The notes under the pieces: model-generated | Database searches by the model: none | What the model was told of the DNA's origin: nothing | Seen by the model: only the letters and a program-made list of their open reading frames with translations | Position numbers and translations under genes: made by a program | In this document: piece by piece, positions 29,468 to 38,459 of the stretch | Position numbering within the stretch: position 1 is the first letter of the stretch | Layout: each line of letters begins with the position of its first letter | Assembly: GCA_963705545.1 (NCBI GenBank) | Contig: CAVPJX010000006.1 | Coordinates: 1-58,470 of the forward strand | DNA: 58,470 nt | Direction of reading: 5' to 3' | DNA from: DATBLY01 sp963705545 | GTDB lineage: Bacteria; Actinomycetota; UBA4738; HRBIN12

Positions 29468-30515
29468 TCATGGCTCCTTCCGGTTCGCGGGAGTGTGTCC
29501 ACCCAGACGTTCATGGGTCAAGGCTCGTCGGACGCGCGCATGCGCGGCGCGCGGCGCATCCAGGCGATCGAGCCCCATCAGTGCGGCCCCGATCACCGGC
29601 GGATCCTTCATGATCTGCGTCCGGGAAGACGGGGCCACGGCGCGCAGCCCGTCGTCGATCCGCCGGAAGAAGCGTTCGTCCCGGTTGCGAAAGATCCCGC
29701 CGCCGAGCACCACGTCCGCGTCGAGGCGGGTCATCCGCAACCGTCGCATCGCGGTGCCGGCCATCGTTGCGATCTCGTCCGCTTGCCGGTCCACGAGGTC
29801 GCGCGCGATCCGATCCCCCCGAACGGCGGCCCGGAACACGATCGGCGCCAGCTCGGCGAGCCGCTCCTCCTCGAGCCGGCCCAGGTACACGGCCTCCGTC
29901 AATTGCCGCGGGCGTCGCAGGCCGAAGTGGCGGCGGGACCAGTTGCTCCAGGATCGTGGGGTCCCCGCGCCCGTCCTCGGCACGGATCGCGTACCAGGCA
30001 GCCAGCGCGCCGAGATCGTTCGCGCCACCCCAGTCCCCCGAGATCGGACCGACGGCCGGGAAGCGCGTGATGCGGCCGTTCGGTGCCACGGCCGAGCAGT
30101 TCGTCCCGAAACCACAGACGACGGCGACGCCCCAGGGACGGTCGGTTCCCGCTCTGAGGACGGCGAACGTGTCGTTGCGGAGCACCACCTCGCTCGCCCA
30201 TCCGCTCGCCGTGATCCAGCGCATCAGGCGCCGGTCGTCCGACGGGAGGTCGGCGCCGGCCAGGCAGAAGACGCCCAGGTCGGCCGTCGGCATCCGCTCG
30301 GGGTCGAGGCCGGCGCGCTGCGCCGCACGGGCGATCGCCACCCCGACCGAACGGAGGTGCCGCTCCTCCACGGCGGGTGAGACCCAGGTGCGCATCTCGT
30401 GGCCGTCGGCGCTGCGCGTTCGGGCCGCTCCGAGGACCGTCCCGTCGCGCCGCAGCAGGACGGCGTCGGTCTTGGAACCGCCTCCGTCCACGGCGAGGAT
30501 CGCGGGCCGCTTCAC
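29468..30515 (-). CDS. BadF/BadG-type sugar kinase, N-acetylglucosamine kinase-like (one frameshift)
   Basis: ASKHA-superfamily kinase of about 349 residues, similar to N-acetylglucosamine/glucosamine kinases of the BadF/BadG/BcrA/BcrD family. The phosphate-1 motif is AVDGGGSKTDAVLL, phosphate-2 VVCGFGTNCSAV with GPISGDWGGA, and the adenosine motif VVLGGGIFRN. One extra base near 29930 shifts the frame between LEQLVPP and HFGLRRPRQLTEAVYLG. GTG 30515 overlaps the stop of the deacetylase gene (GTGA). It would phosphorylate an imported amino sugar. A paralogue is encoded at 42755-43756. Confidence 0.83.
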
Positions 30516-31144
30516 GGAAGCGACCCCAGCTCGTCGATCGTGACCGCGCTCACCCCGATCGCGGCGAGCCCGGTCAGCAAGGGCGCGACCGCCTCCGCCG
30601 TGCCGCCCGGCCAGGTGTGCAGCAGGACGACCGCGCCTTCGCCGTGGGCGTCGATCCCTGCGAGCGCGTCCGCAGCGATCGACGGCCCGTCGCGGTGCGG
30701 CTCCCAATCCTCCAGCTCGACGTGCCACCCGACCTCGCGGTACCCGAGGTCGCCGAGGACCGCGAGCACCCGCTCGTCCGCATGGCCCGCGCCGAACGGG
30801 CAACGGAACCACGGACGCGGATCGACGCCCGTCGTCGCGACGATCGCGTCGGCGCCGTCGCGGAGGTCTTCGCGGATCCCGTCGTCGGAGAGCAGCGGCA
30901 TCCGCGCGTGGTAGTGCGAGTGATGGCCGATCAGGTGCCCGTCCTCGCCGATCCGTCGCGCGAGCGCCGGCTGGGATTCGGCCCATCGCCCCTGGACGAA
31001 GAAGGTGGCCCGCACCGCCTCGGCTGCCAGCGCGTCGAGGATCGTCTCGATCGCGCCCGGAGGGCACCAGGATCGGTCGGGGTGCTCCGCGTCGAACGTG
31101 AGCGCGACGCGGATCGGCGGGCCCCCGCCCCCGGGATCATTCAA
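30512..31144 (-). CDS. polysaccharide deacetylase family protein, apparently cytosolic
   Basis: 210-residue NodB-fold (CE4) deacetylase. Motifs in order: VALTFDAEHPD (Asp-Asp/Ala motif 1), GHHSHYHARM (metal His pair, HxxxH), WFRCPFGAGHAD (RxPxG), and LLHTWPG (catalytic His). No signal peptide or membrane anchor, so it should act in the cytoplasm on small imported substrates such as N-acetylated amino-sugar oligomers. Start TTG 31144 overlaps the end of the SIS gene by eight bases; ATG 31140 is out of frame. The stop overlaps the kinase start (GTGA). Confidence 0.86.
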   Translation of the reverse strand: MNDPGGGGPPIRVALTFDAEHPDRSWCPPGAIETILDALAAEAVRATFFVQGRWAESQPALARRIGEDGHLIGHHSHYHARMPLLSDDGIREDLRDGADAIVATTGVDPRPWFRCPFGAGHADERVLAVLGDLGYREVGWHVELEDWEPHRDGPSIAADALAGIDAHGEGAVVLLHTWPGGTAEAVAPLLTGLAAIGVSAVTIDELGSLP

Positions 31145-32182
31145 CGGTCGTCACCTTCGATGCCCGGTAGTAGGCGCCGGGGGCGCGACCGTGGGCGAGA
31201 GCGAGCTTCCAGGCGAGGAGCTGTGCCGGAACGATCGACACCGCGGGCGCGATCGGCCCGTCGATCGCCCCGAGGTCGAGGCCATCGGCCCCGGGCGGTG
31301 CCTCGTGCCCGGCCGTGATCGCGAGCACGCGCGGCTCCGTCGCCGTGGAGCTCCGCGGCGAACCGCAGATCGAGGTCCACGGTCTCGGGTTCGGTCGCGA
31401 TCATCATCACGGCGAGGTCGGGGCCGACGAGCTCCAGCGGGCCGTGTCGGAACTGCGCGGTCTCGAGCGACTCGACGGGGATCCCGACTGCCTCCTTCAG
31501 CGTGAGCGCGCCCATCTCCGCGGCCGCCCGGGCGGGACCGCGTGCCAGGATCATCAGGCGATCGCGCGGTCCGCCGTGCCAGCGGCCGAGCCGGTCCGGC
31601 AGGGTCTCGTCGGCGAGCAGCCGCTCGATCGCGCCGGCGACCGCCTCCGACTCCTCGGCGGTGCGCTCCATCACGAGCGCGCGGTCCGAGCCGGCGAGCA
31701 CGCGGGCGATCGCGGCGACCGTCACGAGGGACGCCGCGAACGTCATCGTCGACGGCCCGGTCTCCTCGCCCGCCCGCGTGTCGATCGCCACGTCCGCGAG
31801 CGACGCCAAGGTGTTGCCCAGGCCGTTCGTCACGCCGATCAGCCGGCCGCCGTCCGGGGCGCGCGACGAGGTCCCGGACCAGGCGGACGATCTCGGCGCT
31901 CTCGCCGGACTGCGAGACCGCGATCAGGGTCGTCCCGGTCCGAAGCATCGCCGAGCGGAAGTGGAGCAGCTCCGCGGCGTCCACCTGCACCGCGGGCACG
32001 CCGGCCCGCGGCGAGCTCGACGATCGCCGGGTAGCAGGCGTCGTACGAGCTCCCCATCCCGGCGAACACGAGCGACGTGTCGCGGGCGAGGTCCCGGACA
32101 CCGCTCCAGCTCCGGAGCCTGCTCGGCGAGCGCGCCCGCGGCGCGACGGCAGCGCGTCCGGCTGGCCCGCGATCTCGGCCAT
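31137..32182 (-). pseudogene. SIS-domain sugar-phosphate isomerase/deaminase (NagB-II/AgaS-like), at least four frameshifts
   Basis: Double-SIS protein of about 345 residues read in pieces across indels near 32090, 32010, 31850 and 31330. Recognisable parts: MAEIAGQPDAL at ATG 32182; LVFAGMGSSYDACYPAIVEL; LIAVSQSGESAEIVRLVRDL (sugar-phosphate-binding SIS motif); VTNGLGNTLASLADVAIDTR; ESLETAQFRHGPLELVG (second SIS domain); ending IVPAQLLAWKLALAHGRAPG and KVTTVE. There is no glutaminase domain, so it resembles glucosamine-6-phosphate deaminase of the NagB-II type rather than GlmS. It leads the minus-strand operon. The pieces retain family sequence without internal stops in their own frames, so the indels look technical. 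Confidence 0.76.
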
Positions 32183-32191
32183 GAAAGGGTC

Positions 32192-32204
32192 AGGAAAGTT
32201 TCCT
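32192..32204. promoter_or_regulatory. candidate ROK operator O1 (AGGAAAGTTTCCT)
   Basis: 13-base palindrome around a central G between the SIS gene (start 32182) and the GH4 gene (start 32241). The identical 13-mer occurs at 37153-37165 before the ROK gene. Bases TAAC extend it here on the right and GTT on the left at the other site. It overlaps the -35 region of the GH4 promoter (-10 at 32227-32232), so a bound repressor would block both divergent promoters. Confidence 0.72.
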
Positions 32205-32226
32205 AACGATTTCATCGTCCGGAGTG

Positions 32227-32232
32227 TACGAT
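32227..32232 (+). promoter_or_regulatory. putative leaderless -10 element (TACGAT)
   Basis: TACGAT ends eight bases before ATG 32241 of the first GH4 gene, with no Shine-Dalgarno sequence. Confidence 0.46.
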
Positions 32233-32240
32233 GCCGAGCC

Positions 32241-33527
32241 ATGGGTGTGAAGGTCGCCGTCATCGGAGGCGGCAGCACCTACACGCCCGAGCTCGTCGAG
32301 GGGTTCGTCACCCGCGGCGACCGTCTCGCCGGTCGATCGAGCTGGTCCTCCTCGACATCGACGCCGAGCGGCTCGCGGTCGTCGGCGGGCTCGCGGAGCG
32401 GATGATGCGCCGGGTCGGCTGGGCGGGGCGAGCTCCGCCTGACGGGCGACCGCGACGAGGCGCTCGAGGGCGCGGACTTCGTGATCGTCCAGCTCCGCGT
32501 CGGCGGGCAGGCGGCGCGCCTGCTCGACGAGACGATCCCGCTGCGGTTCGGCTGCATCGGCCAGGAGACGACCGGTCCGGGCGGGTTCGCGAAGGCGCTG
32601 CGCACCGTGCCCGTGGTGCTCGAGCTCGCGGAGCAGACCGCGCGCCGCGGCGCGCCCGGCGCGTGGTTCGTCGACTTCACGAACCCGACCGGCCTCGTGA
32701 CCCAGGCGCTGCTGGACGACGGCCACCGCGCGATCGGGCTGTGCAACGTCGCGATCGGGTTCCAGCGGCGGTTCGCCGCGACGCTTCGGCGTCGAGCCCG
32801 AGCGCGTGCAGCTCGAGCACGTCGGGCTGAACCACCTGTCGTGGGAGCGGGCCGTGCGCGTCGACGGCGTCGACCGGCTGCCCGAGCTCCTCGACTCGCG
32901 GGCTCGACGAGGTCGAGCAGGAGACCGAGGATGCCCGCCGAGCTGGTCCGGGCGCTCGGGGCGATCCCTTCCTACTACCTGCACTACTACTACCTGACCG
33001 GTCGAGGTCGCTCGAGGCACCAACGGACCGGACGCACGCGCGCCGAGGAGGTCATGGAGATCGAGGCGGGCCTGCTCGAGCTCTACCGCGATCCGGCGCT
33101 CGACACCAAGCCGAAGCTGCTCGAGGAGCGCGGCGGCGCCTTCTACGCGACGCCGCGGCCGCGCTGATCGCGTCGCTGCACGCCGGAACCGGCGACGTCC
33201 AGGTCGTGAACGTCCGCAACGACGGGGCGATCGCGAACCTCGCGCCGGACGACGTCGTCGAGGTCTCGGCCACCGTCGACCGCGACGGCGCGCATCCGCA
33301 TCGCGGTCGCGATCCGCTCGCGCCCGAGATGCTCGGGCTGGTCCAGCACGCGAAGGCGTACGAGCGGCTGACGATCGAGGCCGCGCGTTACCGGCAACCG
33401 AACGACGGCGCTCAAGGCGCTGATGGCGAACCCGCTCGTGCGCGACTACGACGTCGCCGCGCCCCTGCTCGACGCGCTCCTCGAGGCGAACCGCGCGCAC
33501 CTGCCGCGGTTCTTCCCGACCGGCTGA
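32241..33527 (+). pseudogene. GH4 6-phospho-beta-glycosidase-like enzyme, at least seven frameshifts
   Basis: Glycoside hydrolase family 4 protein of about 425 residues, broken by many single-base indels (about 32330, 32430, 32785, 32900, 32930, 33000, 33155, 33400). The reassembled parts are typical: MGVKVAVIGGGSTYTPELVE (NAD-binding), RFGCIGQETTGPGGFAKALR, WFVDFTNPTGLVTQALL, GLCNVAIGFQRRF (Cys metal ligand), GLNHLSWERAV (His), IPSYYLHYYYLTG, and the end HLPRFFPTG. GH4 enzymes use NAD+ and Mn2+ in a redox-elimination mechanism, usually on sugar 6-phosphates. It is divergent from the SIS gene across operator O1. Indel density is the highest in the window. Confidence 0.78.
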
Positions 33528-33554
33528 CGGCCGCCCGCACCGGTCGGCCCGGCG

Positions 33555-34797
33555 TCAGCCCTCGGGGAGCTCGTCCGCGTGGCGCTGGAGCTTCTCGAGC
33601 GCCTCGATCGCGTCCTCGACCCCCTGCGGTCCCGCGCGGAACACGTTCTCGTCCAGGTAGACGGACTCGCGCAGGCCCGCCGCCTCGGCCACCGGGAACG
33701 ACATCTTCGCCGGGTCGAGGCGGTCGGCGTGCTCCACCGCGACCGGCAAGCGCGAGAGCGACGGCTGGAAGAGGTCGTAGCGGCTCATCGGCTCGTACCC
33801 GGTCCAGGCGCCGACGCCCTCGGCCTCGAGCGCGTCGCAGATCACCTCGTGGGTCCGGCCGGCGAACGCCTCCGGGTCGATCGCGACGATGTAGCGGTAG
33901 AAGCTCCAGCGCGTGATCCGCGTCGTCGTGCTCGAGGACCCGGACGCCCGGGCACCCCGCCGCACCAGCTCCTCGAACCGAGCCCCGTTCTCGGCGCGGG
34001 CGCTCCTGCTGGGCCGGGAACCGGTCCATCGCGACCTCGAGCAAGCGCGGCGTGCAGCTCGCCGAGCCGGTAGTTCGCGCCGAACGTGTACTCCTTCTCG
34101 TCGGGGTCCTTCGGCCGTCCGCAGTCGATCGAGCGAGTGCGCCAGCCGGGCCAGGCGGTCGTCGTTCGTCAGGAGCGTCCCGCCCTCGCCCGCGGTCATG
34201 ATCTTCGAGGACTGATGGCTGAACGAGCCGAAGTCGCCGATGCAGCCGGCGCCCTCGGTCGCGCCACCGCTGCCCGTGCGCGTGCGCGCAGTCCTCGACG
34301 ATCGCGAGCGAGTGTTCCGCGCGCGATCTCGCCGATCCGGTCCATGTCGGCCATCTGATGCCCGAGGTGCACCGGCATGATCGCGCGCGTCCGGGACGTG
34401 ATCGCCGCCTCGGTCTGTTCCGGATCGATCGTCCAGGTCTCGGGCGTCACGTCGACGAACACCGGGAGGGCGCCGGCGGCCATCGGGGCGTAGGCGGTGG
34501 CGGAGAAGGTCAAGGCGGGAACGATGACCTCGTCGCCCCACCCGATCCCGAGCGCCTTCAGCGCGACCTCCATCGTCACGGTGCCGTTCGACATCAGGAT
34601 CCCGTGTCTCGCGCCCTGGTACGCGGCGAACCGCTCCTCGAACGCGGCCGCGTTCGGCCCGGGCTCGGGAACCCTCCCCACTGGCCGCTGCGGACGACGG
34701 CTTCGACGACGGCGACGTCCTCGTCGTCGCCCTTCGGCCAATCGGGGTACGGCTCCGTCCGCACCGGGGGGCCGCCGTTGATCGCGAGTGGGCTCAT
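33555..34797 (-). pseudogene. DegT/DnrJ/EryC1/StrS-family aminotransferase, multiple frameshifts
   Basis: PLP-dependent sugar aminotransferase-like protein of about 410 residues in pieces. ATG 34797 has AGGAG upstream and begins MSPLAINGGPPVRTEPYPDW. Then FEERFAAYQGARHGILMSNG, GDEVIVPALTFSATAYAPMA, AIMPVHLGHQMADMDRI, the lysine region GSFSHQSSKIMTAGEGGTLL (PLP Lys), YTFGANYRLGELHAA and RYIVAIDPEAFAGRTHEVIC. Frameshifts lie near 34670, 34315, 34265, 34125, 34050, 33990 and 33930. The family converts keto-sugars or inositol-like ketones to amino sugars, or acts in the reverse (catabolic) direction. It is divergent from the second GH4 gene. Confidence 0.74.
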
Positions 34798-34832
34798 CGG
34801 TCGCTCCTTCCATCGGGTTCCTGGCGGGCTGC

Positions 34833-34838
34833 TACGGT
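34833..34838 (+). promoter_or_regulatory. putative leaderless -10 element (TACGGT)
   Basis: TACGGT ends eight bases before GTG 34847 of the second GH4 gene; it lies in the 49-base divergent region with the DegT gene. No ROK palindrome is present here. Confidence 0.45.
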
Positions 34839-34846
34839 CCCGCGCC

Positions 34847-36144
34847 GTGGGGACGCGGATCTGCATCGTCGGCGGGGGGTCCGCCTACATGCCGGGGATC
34901 GCGTTCGCGTTCGCGCACCTCGGCGAGCGGTTCGCCGGCGCGACCCTGGTGCTGCAGGACCTCGACGGGGAGGCCCTGGAGCTGCAGCGGCGCCTGTCGG
35001 GGGGGATCCTCCGGTCGCGGGGCGCCGGGGACGTCCGCGTGGAGGCGCAGCGGGATCGGCTGCGGGCGTTCGAGGGTGCCGACCTGGTCCTGACGACCTT
35101 CCGGCCGGGCGGGATGGCGGCGCGACACCTCGACGAGGAGATCGCGATCCGGCACGGGGTGCTCGGCCAGGAGACGGCCGGGCCGGGCGGCTTCGCGATG
35201 GCGCTGCGGTCGGTCCCGATCGTGCTCGAGATCGTCGACGACGTGCGGCGCGTGGCGAACGACGGATGCATCGTCCTGAACTACACGAACCCCGTCCAGA
35301 TCGTCGCCGAGGCGGTGATGCGCTTCGGCCCGGACGTTCCGTTCGTGGCGCTGTGCGATCAGACGGCCGGCGAGATCCGCTGGCTCGCCCGGTTGCTCGA
35401 CGTCGACCCGGGCTCGATCGAGATCGACACGGCGGGCACGAACCACCTGACGTTCACCCGGGCGGTCCGGGTCGACGGCGTCGATCAGACCGGGCGCGTC
35501 TGGGAGCTCCTGGACGCGATCCCGCTCGAGGACCTCGAGGACGACGCGCACCGCCGCACGGTCCGGCTCTTCCGGGAGCTCCGGCGCATCCCGAGCGAGT
35601 ACCTGCAGTACTTCGCCTTCCACGACGACATCCTCGCGGAACAGCGGGCGGCCGGCCGGACCCGCGCCCAGGAGATCATCGCGATCATGCCGGCGGTGCT
35701 CGAGAGCTACCGGCGCCGAAGCCGACCGGCCGGATCCCCATCCGAGCATGCTCAGGGCGAGCGAGGAGCACGGTGACTTCGCGGTGTCGCTGATGGCGGC
35801 GATCCGATCGGGGGAGCAGGCCAGGTTCATCCTGAACCTGCCGAACGCCGGGCACGGTCGACGATCTCCCGGACGGCGCGATCGTCGAGGCGCCGGCGCG
35901 CGTCCGGGGCTCGACGTTCGAGCCGATCCCGCAGGGGCCGCTGCCGGAGGGTGTCATCGGGCTCGTGCGGCAGGTCGCGGACCACGCGCGTCTGACCGCG
36001 GAGGCGGCGGTGACCGGCGATCGGGAGCTCGCCGTCCGCGCGTTGGCGCTCCACCCGCTGGTCGCGTCCACGGCGAAGGCCCGGGCGCTCGTGGACGACT
36101 ACCTCATCGCGCACGCGTCGCAGCTCCCCCGGTTCGGGGCGTAG
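34847..36144 (+). CDS. GH4-family glycosidase (two frameshifts)
   Basis: Second glycoside hydrolase family 4 enzyme, about 431 residues. Motifs: ICIVGGGSAYMPGIAFAFAH (NAD site), HGVLGQETAGPGGFAMALRS, IVLNYTNPVQIVAEAV, VALCDQTAGEIRWLA, where the usual Cys-Asn is Cys-Asp, and IDTAGTNHLTFTRAV (His). Extra bases near 35717 and 35855 shift the frame; after correction it continues through SMLRASEEHGDFAVSLMAAI and ends SQLPRFGA. It shares motifs but is clearly diverged from the GH4 protein at 32241. GTG 34847 is supported by TACGGT upstream. The 3' end overlaps the convergent PfkB gene by 41 bases. Confidence 0.84.
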
Positions 36145-37138
36145 GATCCGCGCCGGTCACGCGGGGACCGGACGGGAACCCCATCGTGTCACCGATCGCC
36201 GACGCGACCCCCGCGCCGCAGGCCGTCCCACGCCGCAACGCGTCCGCGACCGGGAGGCCGGCGAGCCTCGCGTCGAGGTAGCCCGCCGTGAACGCGTCAC
36301 CGGCCCCCACCGGGTCGACGTCGGGAACGGGCTCGGGGACGTGCTCGTGCCAGATGCCCGCTCGGTCGAGGGCCGCCGCCCCTCGCGCGCCGGCCTTCAC
36401 GACCACCTCGGCCGGCCCCAGGGCCCGGCAGGCCTCCGCGAGCTCGGCCCCGTCCAGGTCGCCGGCGAGCCGGCGGAGCTCCTGCTCCCCGCCGATCAGC
36501 AGATCGGCGCGCGCCACCAGAGGTCTGATCAGCTCGACCGCCCGGTCCGAGCCGGCGAGGCCCGGGCGCAGGTTCGGGTCGACGACCCGGATGCCGCCCG
36601 CCAGGTCGAGGAGCCGCTCGGCCGCGCGCGCGGGCCCCTCGCCGATCAGCGCCGTGATCCCGCTGACGAAGACGGCCGCGGCCGCGCCGACCGGCACACC
36701 CTCGAGATCGTCCGGAGAAGCGGCGCTCGCGGCGGAGCCGGCTCGGTCGTAGCGAAGCGTGCCGTCGGTGCTCCGGATCATGAGGCCGGTCGGGCGGTCC
36801 GGGTCGCGCTGCGCGAACCGGAGATCGACGCCGGCGCCGGTGAGGCCGTTCACGACGAGGTCGCCGAAGCCGTCGGTCCCCAGGCGGCCCACCCAGGCGG
36901 CCCGCCGGCCGAGCCGGGCGAGCCCCACGCAGACGTTGCTCTCGGCCCCGCCGTGGGTTGCGTGAAAGGACGTCGTCGTGGCGATCGGTCCGTCGGCGAC
37001 GAGCGACACCATCGTCTCGCCGAGCGCGATCAGGTCGTAGGCGTCCCCCCCTGCGGTCGTGCGCTCCTCCCTCCATCGGCGCGGTCCGCCGGATCCCGCC
37101 GTCGTGGCTTGACTCGGGCCGAAGCGGGAGCGTAGCAT
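36104..37138 (-). CDS. PfkB-family carbohydrate kinase (KDG kinase/ribokinase-like)
   Basis: PfkB/ribokinase-superfamily sugar kinase. N-terminal core YDLIALGETMVSLV, GGAESNVCVGLARLG (signature 1), VVDPNLRPGLAG, and the catalytic signature 2 VDPVGAGDAFTAGYLDARL with Asp as base. The kinase fold begins about 35 residues after ATG 37138, so the true start may be later. ATG 37076 would give a normal N-terminus if one base of a seven-G run near 37045 were removed. Convergent with the second GH4 gene; divergent from the ROK gene across operator O2, so it is probably in the same regulon. Confidence 0.85.
   Translation of the reverse strand: MLRSRFGPSQATTAGSGGPRRWREERTTAGGDAYDLIALGETMVSLVADGPIATTTSFHATHGGAESNVCVGLARLGRRAAWVGRLGTDGFGDLVVNGLTGAGVDLRFAQRDPDRPTGLMIRSTDGTLRYDRAGSAASAASPDDLEGVPVGAAAAVFVSGITALIGEGPARAAERLLDLAGGIRVVDPNLRPGLAGSDRAVELIRPLVARADLLIGGEQELRRLAGDLDGAELAEACRALGPAEVVVKAGARGAAALDRAGIWHEHVPEPVPDVDPVGAGDAFTAGYLDARLAGLPVADALRRGTACGAGVASAIGDTMGFPSGPRVTGADPTPRTGGAATRAR
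37133..37138 (+). promoter_or_regulatory. putative -10 element of ROK operon (TAGCAT)
   Basis: TAGCAT on the plus strand would start transcription near 37145, placing operator O2 (37153-37165) just downstream of the start site, a typical repressor position for autoregulation. It coincides with the upstream PfkB ATG on the other strand. Confidence 0.35.
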
Positions 37139-37152
37139 CCGCGCGAATAGTT

Positions 37153-37165
37153 AGGAAAGTTTCCT
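37153..37165. promoter_or_regulatory. candidate ROK operator O2 (AGGAAAGTTTCCT)
   Basis: Same 13-base palindrome as at 32192-32204, here preceded by GTT, in the divergent region between the PfkB kinase and the ROK regulator. ROK repressors bind AT-rich palindromes of this sort next to their own gene. Two identical copies 5 kb apart in a 70% GC region are not expected by chance. Confidence 0.74.
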
Positions 37166-37209
37166 TTGAGCTGGGAGGGCGCGCCGTCACCGATCCGGAT
37201 CGCTCCGCC

Positions 37210-38382
37210 GTGGCCGGGACCCCGAGCCTGCTGCGCGCCATCAACGAACGGACCGTCCTCGAAGGTGTCCGGCGGCTGGGTCCCGTCAGCCGCGCGCAGA
37301 TCGCTCGGATGACCGCGCTCTCGAAGCCCACCGTGTCGCAAGCGCTCGCAGCGTTGCTGGATGCCGGGCTCGTCCGCGAGGCGGGTCGCTCGAGCGGCGG
37401 GAAGGGACCCACCGCGATCCTGTACGAGCTGAACCCGCGAGCAGGGTGGGTCGTCGGGATCGACGTGGGCCGCGACTGGGTCCGCGCGGCGATCGCGGAC
37501 GTGACCGGCGGGTTCGTCGCCCGCCGCGACGAACGCGCGAAGGTCCGCAGCGCTCGCACGCTGATCGCCCAGATCGGTGCGATCGCCCACGGCCTCGCGA
37601 AGGACGCCGGGATCGGATGGCGGCAGGTCACGGTCGCCGCCGTCGGAAGTCCAGGGGTGTTCGACCAGGAGCACGGGCAGGTGGAGCTGGCGTACAGCCT
37701 GCCGGGCTGGGGACGTCAGGGCATCGTCGAGATGGTGCGCGAGGAGCTCGGGACCAAGGTCGTCTTCGAGAACGACGTGAACCTCGCCGCGCTCGGGGAG
37801 CGGTGGCACGGGCTCGGCAAGGACGTCGACGACTTCGTCTACCTGCACCTCGGGACCGGCGTCGGCATGGGCCTGATCCTGAACGGCGAGCTCTACCGCG
37901 GCAGCCGGGGCGCCGCGGGGGAGGTCGCCTACCTCCCGCTCGCGGGGACGGACATCAGGGGCTCCGACAGCCTGCGGCGCGGCCCGCTCGACGCGGCGGC
38001 GAGCGCCTCCGGCATCGTGGAGGCCGCGCGACGCGCAGGGGTCGAGGCGCCGCTCACGGCGAAGAAGGTGTTCGCGGAGGCCCGGCGGGGGGACCGCAAG
38101 GCGGCGCGGGTCGTCGCGGCCGAGGCAGAACGGATCGCGCTCGCCGTGGCGGCGGTGGCGTCCGTCGTCGACCCGGAGCTGGTGATCCTGGGCGGCGGGA
38201 TCGGTGGGAACGGTGACCTGCTGCTCGAACCCGTCCGGGCTCGCCTGCAGGCGATCTCGCCGTTCCATCCGCGGATCGAGACGTCGGTCCTGCGAGAGGA
38301 GGCCACGCTGTACGGGTCTGTCTCGATGGCGCTGCAGGCCGCCCAAGACCAGCTGTTCGCACGGGGGGAGATGCCGGCGTGA
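37210..38382 (+). CDS. ROK-family transcriptional regulator
   Basis: ROK repressor of about 390-400 residues. An N-terminal winged helix (GPVSRAQIARMTALSKPTVS) precedes a sugar-kinase-like domain: GIDVGRDWVRAAIADVTGG (phosphate-1), FENDVNLAALGERW, VYLHLGTGVGMGLILNGELY, and LVILGGGIGGNGDL. The usual zinc Cys motif of ROK proteins is not obvious. The start is uncertain. GTG 37210 is the first standard codon, but homologous-looking sequence begins at TDPDRSAVAGTPSLL. There a GTC codon at 37186 sits at ideal spacing from GGGAGGG (37174-37182). It leads the transport operon and probably binds O1 and O2. Confidence 0.88.
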   Translation: MAGTPSLLRAINERTVLEGVRRLGPVSRAQIARMTALSKPTVSQALAALLDAGLVREAGRSSGGKGPTAILYELNPRAGWVVGIDVGRDWVRAAIADVTGGFVARRDERAKVRSARTLIAQIGAIAHGLAKDAGIGWRQVTVAAVGSPGVFDQEHGQVELAYSLPGWGRQGIVEMVREELGTKVVFENDVNLAALGERWHGLGKDVDDFVYLHLGTGVGMGLILNGELYRGSRGAAGEVAYLPLAGTDIRGSDSLRRGPLDAAASASGIVEAARRAGVEAPLTAKKVFAEARRGDRKAARVVAAEAERIALAVAAVASVVDPELVILGGGIGGNGDLLLEPVRARLQAISPFHPRIETSVLREEATLYGSVSMALQAAQDQLFARGEMPA

Positions 38383-38459
38383 CCGATCTTGGCGGACGCG
38401 TCCGGTCGTACGAGTCAGGGAGAGGGCCGGAGCTCCGGCTCCGCGAAGGGAGGCGCACG

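Noticed and set aside
32183..32226. A leaderless -10 element for the SIS gene on the minus strand
   Set aside because: No TANNNT stands 6-10 bases before ATG 32182; the promoter of this operon could not be located apart from the operator.
31137..36144. The broken SIS, GH4 and DegT genes as genuine decaying pseudogenes of a mobile island
   Set aside because: No transposase, integrase or attachment repeats are visible, base composition matches the neighbours, and all shifts are single-base with motifs preserved.
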